A DNA stretch of 5,545 bases, from the NCBI GenBank assembly GCA_947377595.1, contig CANCGK010000063.1, positions 1 to 5,545 on the forward strand. The letters are read 5' to 3'. The DNA is from a bacterium (lineage in GTDB: Bacteria; Babelota; Babeliae; Babelales; Chromulinivoraceae). Below the pieces are notes generated by a model. That model was not told the origin of the DNA and made no database searches. It was given only the letters and a program-made list of their open reading frames with translations. The position numbers and the translations under genes are program-made. Shown here one piece after another: positions 1 through 5,114 of the stretch (within the stretch, counting starts at the first letter, position 1; each line of letters starts with the position of its first letter).

Positions 1-566
1 TTGGCAAAACCAAGATAGGTTGACCATCCAGCAACAATAATATTTCCATTTGGTTGTAGTGCAATTGAATATAATTGACTATTGCTTCCAAATGTTGTGG
101 TAATGATTCCGCCAGTATTATTATTGTTCGTATCATGAAAAGAGCCATCAAAAGATCCATCTCGATTAAATCGAGCGATAAGAGCATTGTCAATATTGTT
201 TATGGATGTATATCCAGCAACTATAATTTTGCCATCAGGTTGCAATGCAAGTGCGTATAAAGCTGTTTGAATACCAGCTTTTAGCACAATATAGCCAGGT
301 GTTTGTGATGCATTAAATGTTTCATCGAGAGTACCATCATTGTTATATTGAACAATAACCCCATTATCGCCAGAATATCCAGCAGTAATAATTTTACCAT
401 TCGACTGAATTGCAAGTGCTTGTGCTTGATTGATGGTATATGATCCAAAAAAATTAGTTGTCGCTCCATTATGATTAAATGATGTATCTAAGCTCGAAGG
501 GCTTGATAAAATTTTTAAAGATAAGAATAAAGTATAGATAAAGACTGTGACTTTGAAAGTTTGCAT
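1..566 (-). CDS. Secreted delta-60 repeat protein, N-terminal part (runs off the left edge)
   Basis: The frame is open for 188 codons from the ATG at 564-566 to the window edge, so the C-terminus is missing. A hydrophobic N-terminus (about residues 5-20, VTVFIYTLFLSLKIL) looks like a signal peptide. After it come three copies of the delta-60 repeat pattern: a turn such as NNDGTLDETFN or NRDGSFDGSF, followed 20-35 residues later by a strand of the type LALQPDGKIIVAGYT. The strands lie at about residues 51-65, 106-120 and 168-182. The family (TIGR02608-like) is thought to form beta-propeller-like repeats and is found in secreted or surface proteins. No enzymatic role can be assigned. The start is supported by GGAG at 575-578 (minus), 8 nt before ATG. 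The gene is last in the minus-strand series seen here and sits behind the terminator at 633-669, so it is probably transcribed separately. Family assignment is confident; function is unknown. Confidence 0.85.
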   Translation of the reverse strand, partial: MQTFKVTVFIYTLFLSLKILSSPSSLDTSFNHNGATTNFFGSYTINQAQALAIQSNGKIITAGYSGDNGVIVQYNNDGTLDETFNASQTPGYIVLKAGIQTALYALALQPDGKIIVAGYTSINNIDNALIARFNRDGSFDGSFHDTNNNNTGGIITTTFGSNSQLYSIALQPNGNIIVAGWSTYLGFA

Positions 567-599
567 GTAATTTTCTCCTTTTTTTATTGGTACGATAAA

Positions 600-628
600 A
601 GCATATTTTTTGTAAAAATAAAAGAAGA
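600..628 (-). promoter_or_regulatory. Possible promoter of the delta-60 repeat gene
   Basis: On the minus strand TATGCT (600-605) resembles a sigma-70 -10 box and would start transcription about 27 nt before the ATG. The -35 region at the usual spacing (TCTTCT, 623-628) is poor. The call rests on the -10 box, its placement, and the terminator just upstream, which implies a new promoter is needed here. Confidence 0.3.
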
Positions 629-632
629 AAAT

Positions 633-669
633 AAAAAAAAGATAGCCGTCAGATCACGACTATCTTTTT
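633..669 (-). terminator. Rho-independent terminator of the small Cys-motif gene
   Basis: On the minus strand GATAG (660-664) pairs with CTATC (641-645). Inside it CGT/ACG pair across a single mismatch, leaving a 6-nt loop. The stem is followed by an unbroken run of eight T (633-640) and preceded by A (665-669). It lies about 30 nt after the stop codon at 701. The flanking A and T runs mean it could also act on plus-strand transcripts. Confidence 0.8.
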
Positions 670-700
670 ATGCAGACTTAAAATAGAAAGTTATTTGGTA

Positions 701-1063
701 TTATGACAAGCTTTTTTTATCATGTTCTTTTTTCTTTGCTTTTTTATAAGATTGGCTTTTTATAGCTTTTTTATTTGTATGAGCATGCTTTTTGCTTTTT
801 GTCGAACTATAGTTTGTTGTTAATGCCTTTGGTACATTAATATGTCCGCAGTTGATACATTTATTGCCAGCTCGTGCATGACGTGCGCATTGACAATCGC
901 AATTGGTATGTCCTGGAGCTGCAATTCTCATGCCCCATGCTTCACCTTTGGTTTCATTGTATCCATGATAACTATGTGCAGGTGCACTGCCTAAGCATCC
1001 TGCATCGCCGTATAAAAAAGATATTGTTTGTGCAAGTAATAATAAAAAAATCAGTTTTTTCAT
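701..1063 (-). CDS. Small exported protein with Cys motif and Lys-rich tail, unknown function
   Basis: This encodes a 120-aa protein if it starts at the ATG at 1061-1063. An in-frame ATG at 1085-1087 would add 8 residues. The inner start is preferred because a G-rich ribosome-binding site (AGGGGG) lies about 10 nt before it and the outer one has none at a good distance. The protein opens with a classic signal peptide: MKK, a Leu/Ile-rich core, and likely cleavage after FLYG at residue 19. The mature part has Cys23 and then a cluster C55, C57, C59 (CDCQC), followed by C69 and C72 in CINCGH. This is a possible metal site or set of disulfides. From about residue 89 onward the tail is dominated by Lys, with some His and Ser, and is probably disordered and strongly basic. 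It has its own promoter and terminator. I do not recognise the family. Export to the periplasm or beyond is the only well-supported inference. Confidence 0.75.
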   Translation of the reverse strand: MKKLIFLLLLAQTISFLYGDAGCLGSAPAHSYHGYNETKGEAWGMRIAAPGHTNCDCQCARHARAGNKCINCGHINVPKALTTNYSSTKSKKHAHTNKKAIKSQSYKKAKKKEHDKKSLS

Positions 1064-1116
1064 GATCAGTTTTCCCCCTCTTTTCATGATTGGTGATGGT
1101 AATTTCCCTCATGAAT

Positions 1117-1146
1117 AGCATAGAAAAAATACGATTCAAATTGCAA
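1117..1146 (-). promoter_or_regulatory. Sigma-70-type promoter of the small Cys-motif gene
   Basis: On the minus strand TTGCAA (1141-1146) and TATGCT (1117-1122) are separated by 18 nt. The expected start is near 1110, giving a leader of about 45 nt to the ATG at 1063. It lies in the galU-proximal spacer. No convincing terminator is visible after galU, so some galU read-through into this gene is also possible. Confidence 0.55.
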
Positions 1147-1183
1147 TATTTTTTATTAAATTAATTTCACTTGTTTTTAAAGA

Positions 1184-2005
1184 TTAAAAGTTACTGTGAT
1201 TGAGCATGTAGTTGAGCCATCCTTGAGGTGTGCCTGTATCAAAACGTTGTCCTTTTACTTTGCAAGCGTAGACGCTATAACCTTGTTGTATCATAAGATT
1301 TATAGTGTCAGGCAGGAGGACTTCCGTCGATGTAGTTAATGAAGTTTTTGGAATGTAAGAAAAGAGATCGTGATGAAAAATATATCGACCAACGATTGCA
1401 AGATTTGATGGAGCATCTTGTTGTGCAGGTTTTTCGACCAATGATGCAATTTTATAACAATGGTCATTGATCTGTTGATCTATTGCAATGACTCCATAAG
1501 ATGATATGTGTTCAGCTGGTATTTCTTGAACGGCAATAACCATAGCTTTGTAAGTTTGTGCAATATGCATTAAATTTAAAATTTCTGGTGATGAGTCAAA
1601 AATGATGTCATCTGGCAGGGCAACGGCAAAAAATTCTTCAGGCTCTATAAAATTTTGAGCTTGCAATAAAGCATCGGCTAATCCTGCAGGATTATATTGA
1701 TAGTAATAAGAAAAATTAATAGATTCTATTAAATTATTGATACTTGCAACCCGATATTCCTGATTTTTTTCTGCTAAAATTTTATCTAAATGTGTGTTGC
1801 TTTGAAAATATTCTTTGATGACATTTTTTTCTGGCGATAAAATAATACCAACATGTTTAATCTGTGCATCATAAGCTTCTTGTACGATGTATTCGATTGC
1901 TGGCTTGTTCGAAAGAGGCAGCATTTCTTTTGGAATGGATTTGGTAATGGGTAAAAATCTGCTGCCAATGCCAGCTGCCGGAATGATAAGTTTTGTTATG
2001 TTCAT
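1184..2005 (-). CDS. galU: UTP-glucose-1-phosphate uridylyltransferase (GalU)
   Basis: This enzyme makes UDP-glucose from UTP and glucose-1-phosphate, the cytoplasmic precursor of glycans, envelope polysaccharides and other UDP-sugars. The 273-aa protein is a nucleotidyltransferase of the GalU/GtaB type, slightly shorter than the ~300 aa of E. coli GalU. Visible motifs in order: the nucleotide-binding loop AAGIGSRFLPITK (10-22) with K26 of IPKEMLP; KPAIEYIVQEA (34-44); NPAGLADAL (105-113); LPDD (130-133) with the metal-binding Asp; VEKP (190-193); VGRYIF (205-210); and KGQRFDTGTPQGW (251-263). All the hallmarks are intact, so the enzyme should be active. The start ATG lacks a clear Shine-Dalgarno sequence; its leader is short and nearly pure A/T. 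The gene lies 114 nt behind pheS but is separated from it by a strong terminator. Its own promoter may overlap that terminator. Confidence 0.96.
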   Translation of the reverse strand: MNITKLIIPAAGIGSRFLPITKSIPKEMLPLSNKPAIEYIVQEAYDAQIKHVGIILSPEKNVIKEYFQSNTHLDKILAEKNQEYRVASINNLIESINFSYYYQYNPAGLADALLQAQNFIEPEEFFAVALPDDIIFDSSPEILNLMHIAQTYKAMVIAVQEIPAEHISSYGVIAIDQQINDHCYKIASLVEKPAQQDAPSNLAIVGRYIFHHDLFSYIPKTSLTTSTEVLLPDTINLMIQQGYSVYACKVKGQRFDTGTPQGWLNYMLNHSNF

Positions 2006-2027
2006 GAAGATTTCGTATTTTTTTAAA

Positions 2028-2057
2028 ATAATATTTTTATAAAAATCTCAAGTTCAA
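2028..2057 (-). promoter_or_regulatory. Possible galU promoter overlapping the pheS terminator
   Basis: On the minus strand TTGAAC (2052-2057) and TATTAT (2028-2033) are spaced by 18 nt. Initiation near 2021 would give a leader of only about 15 nt. The -35 element lies within the 3' arm of the pheS terminator hairpin. Box matches are moderate in a very AT-rich stretch, so this is tentative. Confidence 0.4.
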
Positions 2058-2087
2058 TAGACATGAAATTGTTATTGAACTTGAGAT
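2041..2087 (-). terminator. Strong rho-independent terminator of pheS
   Basis: A perfect 15-bp inverted repeat (2045-2059 with 2073-2087) encloses 13 nt. Within these, ACA/TGT can pair further across one bulged G, leaving a 6-nt loop. On the minus strand the stem ends in a run of T (2041-2045). It begins about 30 nt past the pheS stop codon. Confidence 0.85.
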
Positions 2088-2119
2088 AGATTTTGTGAGC
2101 GATTTAAGTTGCTGATCTA

Positions 2120-3139
2120 TTAAAATTGTTCTAAAAATTCTATTTTACCGCTATGAATAAGTCGGATATCAGTGATGTGATATTTTAACATAGCAAGACG
2201 TGTTAAGCCTGATCCAAAAGCAAACCCAGAATAAATCGTAGGGTCAATGCCAGCATTACGCAAAACATTGGGATGAATTAATCCAGCACCTAATAATTCT
2301 ATCCAGCAGGTATGTTTGCAGGTTGAACATCCTGTTGTGCAAAACGGACATTGTGCATCAATTTCTAACCCTGGTTCGACAAATGGGAAAAATCCAGGCC
2401 GTACGCGTAGTTGTAAAGATTTACCAAAAAGTTTATCTAAAAATTCTTTTAACACTGCAAGTAAATTTGCAATCGAAATGTTTTTATCGATTAACATACC
2501 TTCAATTTGCATAAACATAAAATCATGTGAAGCATCAGTTGCTTCGTTACGTAAAGCTCTGCCAGGACAAATGATTGCAATCGGTGGCGTTTGTTCACGC
2601 ATGGTTTTGATTTGCACGGTCGATGTGTGAGTTCGTAATAATCGTTGCATATCCGGCAACCAAAAAGTATCAGATTCTGCACGAGCAGGGTGGTCTGCAG
2701 GAATATTTAATGCACCAAAATTGTTATAATCGGTTTCGAGCTCAGGCCCATCTGCAACAGCAAAGCCCATCGACATAAAAATATCTTCGATTTCTTGTGT
2801 GATATAGGTGTAAGGGTGTAAGCTGCCTTGTTGTAAAGGTTTGCTTATGGTCACATCAAAAGCTGCGGCTTTGCGGGCAATAAGTTCTTGCTCACGAGCA
2901 AATAATAAAGCCTGTGTTTGTTGGTGTAATTCTTGAAACTCTGCTTTTAATTGATTACATGCAGGACCAAAAGTTTTTTTATCATCTGCAGATAAATCTT
3001 TTAATTGTGTCATGAGGTCTGCTAAAATTCCCTGTCTGCCTAAATATTTTACTCGAATCACTTCAAGATCTTGGTGATTGTTGACATTGATCAGGTCAGA
3101 GCGAAAATTATTGCGAATAGATTCTATGGTACTATGCAT
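2120..3139 (-). CDS. pheS: Phenylalanyl-tRNA synthetase alpha subunit (PheS)
   Basis: This is the catalytic alpha chain of the alpha2-beta2 synthetase that charges tRNA-Phe. At 339 aa it has the usual length. Residues 1-90 are the N-terminal coiled-coil arm that contacts tRNA. The class II core follows: GSLHPYTYITQEIEDIF (105-121), FAVADGPELETDYNNFGALN (126-145), DHPARAESDTFWL (149-161), motif 2 around GRALRNEATDASHDF (193-207) ending QIEG (211-214), and motif 3 GFAFGSGLTRLAML (305-318) with Arg314. A four-Cys knuckle, CPFC then CSTC (264-274), occupies an insert found in many bacterial PheS proteins. Two positions look atypical: Met210, where FHQ is common before the EG, and Thr313, where Glu is common before motif-3 Arg. 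A ribosome-binding site AAGGA (3146-3150) lies 6 nt before the ATG. No pheT follows: the gene is closed by a terminator and then galU. It is divergent from its cognate tRNA gene. Confidence 0.96.
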   Translation of the reverse strand: MHSTIESIRNNFRSDLINVNNHQDLEVIRVKYLGRQGILADLMTQLKDLSADDKKTFGPACNQLKAEFQELHQQTQALLFAREQELIARKAAAFDVTISKPLQQGSLHPYTYITQEIEDIFMSMGFAVADGPELETDYNNFGALNIPADHPARAESDTFWLPDMQRLLRTHTSTVQIKTMREQTPPIAIICPGRALRNEATDASHDFMFMQIEGMLIDKNISIANLLAVLKEFLDKLFGKSLQLRVRPGFFPFVEPGLEIDAQCPFCTTGCSTCKHTCWIELLGAGLIHPNVLRNAGIDPTIYSGFAFGSGLTRLAMLKYHITDIRLIHSGKIEFLEQF

Positions 3140-3204
3140 TGATTATCCTTGCCATAATAATGGTCTAAAAATGCTTTTTTATATTGTATAAGGGTAACAG
3201 ACAG

Positions 3205-3245
3205 TTGCATAGTTTGCAATTTCAGAACGCGTCATAAGGCTGAAA
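3205..3245. promoter_or_regulatory. Two small dyads in the pheS / tRNA-Phe divergent spacer
   Basis: TTGCA-5-TGCAA (3205-3219) is immediately followed by TTTCAG-14-CTGAAA (3220-3245). They lie upstream of pheS and just upstream of the tRNA promoter. They could be protein-binding sites or, on the minus strand, small hairpins in a pheS leader. Short dyads arise by chance in AT-rich DNA, so the call is weak. Confidence 0.25.
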
Positions 3246-3277
3246 TGATAGAGACTTAGTTTTCTGTTATTTTTTAT

Positions 3278-3306
3278 TTGACAAATATGATAACCTGCGG
3301 TATTCT
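3278..3306 (+). promoter_or_regulatory. Near-consensus sigma-70 promoter of tRNA-Phe
   Basis: A perfect -35 box TTGACA (3278-3283) is followed by a 17-nt spacer and TATTCT (3301-3306). Transcription would begin near 3313, about 46 nt before the mature tRNA 5' end. This is the best promoter match in the window, as expected for a highly transcribed tRNA gene. Confidence 0.85.
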
Positions 3307-3358
3307 TTATTTTGTATTTGATCTATTCAGATCATTCTTTTCGAAATTTTTCTTAGTA

Positions 3359-3433
3359 GCCCAGGTAGCTCAGTGGTAGAGCATCTGCCTGAAGAGCAGA
3401 GTGTCGGTGGTTCGATTCCATTTCTGGGCACCA
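3359..3433 (+). tRNA. tRNA-Phe (anticodon GAA)
   Basis: This is a complete 75-nt cloverleaf with encoded CCA. The acceptor GCCCAGG pairs with TCTGGGC (last pair G-U) and the discriminator is A73. The D arm is GCTC/GAGC with loop AGTGGTA. The anticodon arm TCTGC/GCAGA encloses CTGAAGA, giving anticodon GAA for the Phe codons. The variable region is GTGTC. The T arm GGTGG/CCATT has loop TTCGATT and contains two G-U pairs at its outer end. The base 3' of the anticodon is G37. Bacterial tRNA-Phe normally has A37, the substrate of i6A-type modification, whereas G37 is typical of eukaryotic and archaeal tRNA-Phe. The rest of the tRNA looks bacterial. The gene stands alone between a strong promoter and a hairpin terminator and is divergent from pheS. 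Confidence 0.97.
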
Positions 3434-3460
3434 TTTTCTTCATTATTATGTATTGTATAT

Positions 3461-3481
3461 TCCACGTATGTGGATTTTTTT
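3461..3481 (+). terminator. Rho-independent terminator of tRNA-Phe
   Basis: TCCAC (3461-3465) pairs with GTGGA (3470-3474) around a 4-nt loop GTAT, followed by seven T (3475-3481). It starts 28 nt after the tRNA CCA end. The stem is short but well formed and correctly placed. Confidence 0.75.
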
Positions 3482-3528
3482 GTGTCTAAAACGTTTTTAC
3501 CATTGCCTGATAGATAATTTAATATCCA
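3481..3528. repeat. Dispersed ~48-bp repeat, copy 1
   Basis: It matches the second copy at 5498-5545 at 41 of 48 positions without gaps, in the same orientation. The conserved core reads GTTTTTACCATTGC followed by TAGATAATT. It begins at the end of the tRNA terminator and lies in a spacer with no gene. Read on the minus strand it encodes a peptide-like string, LNYLSGNGKNVLDT, with no start, so it could be a relic of a coding sequence. Confidence 0.75.
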
Positions 3529-3586
3529 AAGGTTAATTTGCAAAAAGCATAGAAGTTTTTTGTTTTTTTAAAATTCTTATAGCCAT

Positions 3587-3614
3587 TTGCAAATACCCCC
3601 CCCCATGGTATGAT
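3587..3614 (+). promoter_or_regulatory. Putative phase-variable promoter with a C9 spacer tract
   Basis: TTGCAA (3587-3592) resembles a -35 box and TATGAT (3609-3614) is a strong -10 box. The 16-nt spacer between them contains an uninterrupted run of nine C (3596-3604). In this AT-rich DNA such a run is exceptional. Homopolymers between -35 and -10 are a known device in other bacteria (for example opc and porA in Neisseria) for switching expression as slippage changes the spacer length. Here one added C would give the optimal 17-nt spacer. Initiation near 3621 would leave a leader of about 55 nt before the secreted 304-aa gene. The -35 overlaps a perfect palindrome ATTTGCAAAT (3585-3594). The box assignment and switching are inferred; the tract is seen directly. 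Confidence 0.55.
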
Positions 3615-3675
3615 GTATATGTAAATAAAAATAATGTTACAAATGAACACGATATTTTAAAGTGAAAGGTTTTTT

Positions 3676-4590
3676 ATGAAAAATAAACTATGGATAGTTT
3701 TATCATTCAGTTCGATGATGCAAGTGTATGCAGATACAGATACAACTTTACCAAGTCTTAGGGATTTGGTTAAATCTTTATCACAAGTGCAAAGTGAAGA
3801 GCAAGCTGTGCAAATAAAAAATAGTATTAGAAATCATCCTGATGCTCATAAGCCGTTATCGCAAATTACAGAACAACAAAAAGATGCTGATCAGCATGAC
3901 GCTGTGTATATTAAGTATGATATTTTTACATATTTACGCAATGTTAGTCTTGATCATGTTATTCCTGACGAAGAAACAACACAATTAAGAAAAAGATATA
4001 ACAATATTTATGGATCAAATAAACTTTATGATGAATTTGAATTAAAAGGTAAATATTTTCCATGCGGATATTTTGCAGATAATGTGCATCAAGGTCTTTG
4101 CAGATATTTTAAAGATAATGTGCATCAAGGTCTTTTCAATCGCAGATCTCATCAAAGGAATCAAGATATACCATTTAATGTAGATCCTGAAAATAATTAT
4201 TCAGTTGTTGAGCTTTTAGACATAGCAGAACAATCTCAAATACAAGCACAGCAAGATTGGATAGATTTATCAAGTAAAGTATCGATAGTTGAAGATAATT
4301 TACGATTTGGCCAATGTACAGTTTTGGGATCAGATTTGCGGAAAGTTTTGCAAGTTGCGATTACAAAATATTCTAATCAAATTGTAAAAGATACTGATCA
4401 TTTTCCAGTTATTTGTGCTGTCTCTGATGTACAACGTATGCGTCAAAATCTGATTGCTCTTGCATTGCCTTGTTTAGAAGAGTCATATGAGATTAATCAA
4501 GCACGTCAAAAACAAATACAAGAAGCTCAGGTTAAAGCTGAAGAAGAAAGAAAAAATAGAAGTTGGAATGAGTTTTTATTTGGAAAATAG
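3676..4590 (+). CDS. Secreted hypothetical protein with an internal 12-residue tandem repeat
   Basis: This encodes a 304-aa protein with a signal peptide (residues 1-19, ending VYA before DTDT), so it should be exported. The start is supported by AAAGG (3665-3669), 6 nt before the ATG. I recognise no family. After a mostly helical, Gln- and Asp-rich N-terminal part, residues 130-141 (CGYFADNVHQGL) and 142-153 (CRYFKDNVHQGL) are a tandem repeat. It comes from a 36-bp duplication with 33 of 36 identical bases, so it is recent. The middle (about 170-270) looks alpha-helical and includes three further Cys. The C-terminus from about residue 274 is a charged Gln/Glu/Lys helix, likely coiled-coil, ending in an aromatic SWNEFLFGK tail. 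It stands alone, with a possible phase-variable promoter upstream and a terminator behind. A host-facing or envelope role would fit, but that is inference. Confidence 0.85.
   Translation: MKNKLWIVLSFSSMMQVYADTDTTLPSLRDLVKSLSQVQSEEQAVQIKNSIRNHPDAHKPLSQITEQQKDADQHDAVYIKYDIFTYLRNVSLDHVIPDEETTQLRKRYNNIYGSNKLYDEFELKGKYFPCGYFADNVHQGLCRYFKDNVHQGLFNRRSHQRNQDIPFNVDPENNYSVVELLDIAEQSQIQAQQDWIDLSSKVSIVEDNLRFGQCTVLGSDLRKVLQVAITKYSNQIVKDTDHFPVICAVSDVQRMRQNLIALALPCLEESYEINQARQKQIQEAQVKAEEERKNRSWNEFLFGK
4063..4134 (+). repeat. 36-bp tandem duplication inside the secreted protein gene
   Basis: Two adjacent 36-bp units (4063-4098 and 4099-4134) differ at only three positions. They are an exact 12 codons long, so the frame is kept, and they encode CxYFxDNVHQGL twice. 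Two of the three changes fall in one codon (Ala to Lys) and the third changes Gly to Arg, so no difference is silent. Confidence 0.9.
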
Positions 4591-4604
4591 AAATTAAAGA
4601 TTTT

Positions 4605-4663
4605 AAAAAAACCTACGGTTATTGTCTATAAAAAAATAAGATGATAAGTCGTAGGTTTTTTTT
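4605..4663. terminator. Bidirectional terminator between convergent genes
   Basis: Seven A plus CCTACG (4605-4617) pairs with CGTAGG plus T (4650-4662). The stem extends by a few G-U and A-U pairs around a large AT-rich loop. On the plus strand it ends in eight T and lies 15 nt past the stop of the secreted protein gene. On the minus strand its other arm ends in seven T and it lies about 20 nt past the HEPN stop. It can therefore serve both genes. Confidence 0.85.
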
Positions 4664-4682
4664 ATCGAAAATATTAAAATAG

Positions 4683-5102
4683 TTAATTTTGATCATGTAA
4701 TTTTTGAAGGCTTTCATTCATTTTCATTGTCGATATGGAGCAAATTTTTTTAAATGTTAGGTAGTAATGTTCAATTCTTTTGCAAACTTCTTGTGCGTTT
4801 TCTTGATCGTAAGTATGTGTTGTTGTATTGCGTGCTTCACTTATATTTAAAAGTTCTTCAGTTGTTTGCTCGTCAAGTAAATTGAATATAAAACATTCTC
4901 GAAATATTTTTTTAGGAGAGTTTGCTATCTGATTGCAGTTAATTTCTAGATAATGTTTTAAATATTTCCATGAAGATTCATAGCACATTTCAAAATGTTT
5001 AATGATCCCTGCAGTTAAATTTTCTCGAATCTCGTCATCAATATCTGTCCGTAAAAAAACTTTAATACTGCGTTCTAATGGATTGAGTGTGTGTAAATTT
5101 AT
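4683..5102 (-). CDS. hepT: HEPN toxin of a HepT/MntA-type module (HI0074-like), non-canonical start
   Basis: HEPN-domain protein of the nucleotidyltransferase-substrate-binding family (HI0074/PF08780-like), the RNase toxin partner of MNT antitoxins. The conserved N-terminal helix reads NPLERSIKVFL and then LTAGIIKHFEMCYESSWKYL. The C-terminal half has ARNTTTHTYD, which contains the full RX4HXY motif (R91, H96, Y98 counted from an AUA start). In characterised systems R and H are needed for RNA cleavage, and the antitoxin adenylylates the Tyr. An ATG at 4986-4988 would give only 101 aa and remove the first helix. The frame clearly continues upstream to the antitoxin stop, yet no ATG, GTG or TTG exists there. 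AUA at 5100-5102 (or AUC at 5103-5105) gives the family's usual ~139 aa. The gene follows the antitoxin in the same frame. Alternatives are UAA read-through, a decayed start, or a sequencing error. Confidence 0.8.
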   Translation of the reverse strand: MNLHTLNPLERSIKVFLRTDIDDEIRENLTAGIIKHFEMCYESSWKYLKHYLEINCNQIANSPKKIFRECFIFNLLDEQTTEELLNISEARNTTTHTYDQENAQEVCKRIEHYYLTFKKICSISTMKMNESLQKLHDQN

Positions 5103-5114
5103 GATATTTGTATA

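Noticed and set aside
75..260. Plus-strand 61-codon ORF
   Set aside because: It is antisense to the delta-60 repeat gene, with low-complexity Ser/Ile content reflecting the opposite strand.
281..469. Minus-strand 62-codon ORF
   Set aside because: It is an out-of-frame shadow of the delta-60 repeat gene, whose own frame is open through the whole region with clear repeats.
874..1065. Plus-strand 63-codon ORF
   Set aside because: It is antisense to the small exported Cys-motif gene, which has a signal peptide, promoter and terminator of its own.
2316..2630. Plus-strand ORF of 104 codons opposite pheS
   Set aside because: It lies wholly within the well-supported pheS gene on the other strand and shows no recognisable domain or ribosome-binding site.
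3359..3433. tRNA 3' end as an attachment site with a duplicated tRNA tail
   Set aside because: No second copy of the tRNA 3' end is found in the rest of the window. The downstream repeat pair is unrelated to tRNA sequence.
4683..4988. HEPN protein starting at Met (4988), 101 aa
   Set aside because: This start removes the conserved first helix, which is encoded in frame just upstream and matches the family, so the coding region must extend to about 5102.
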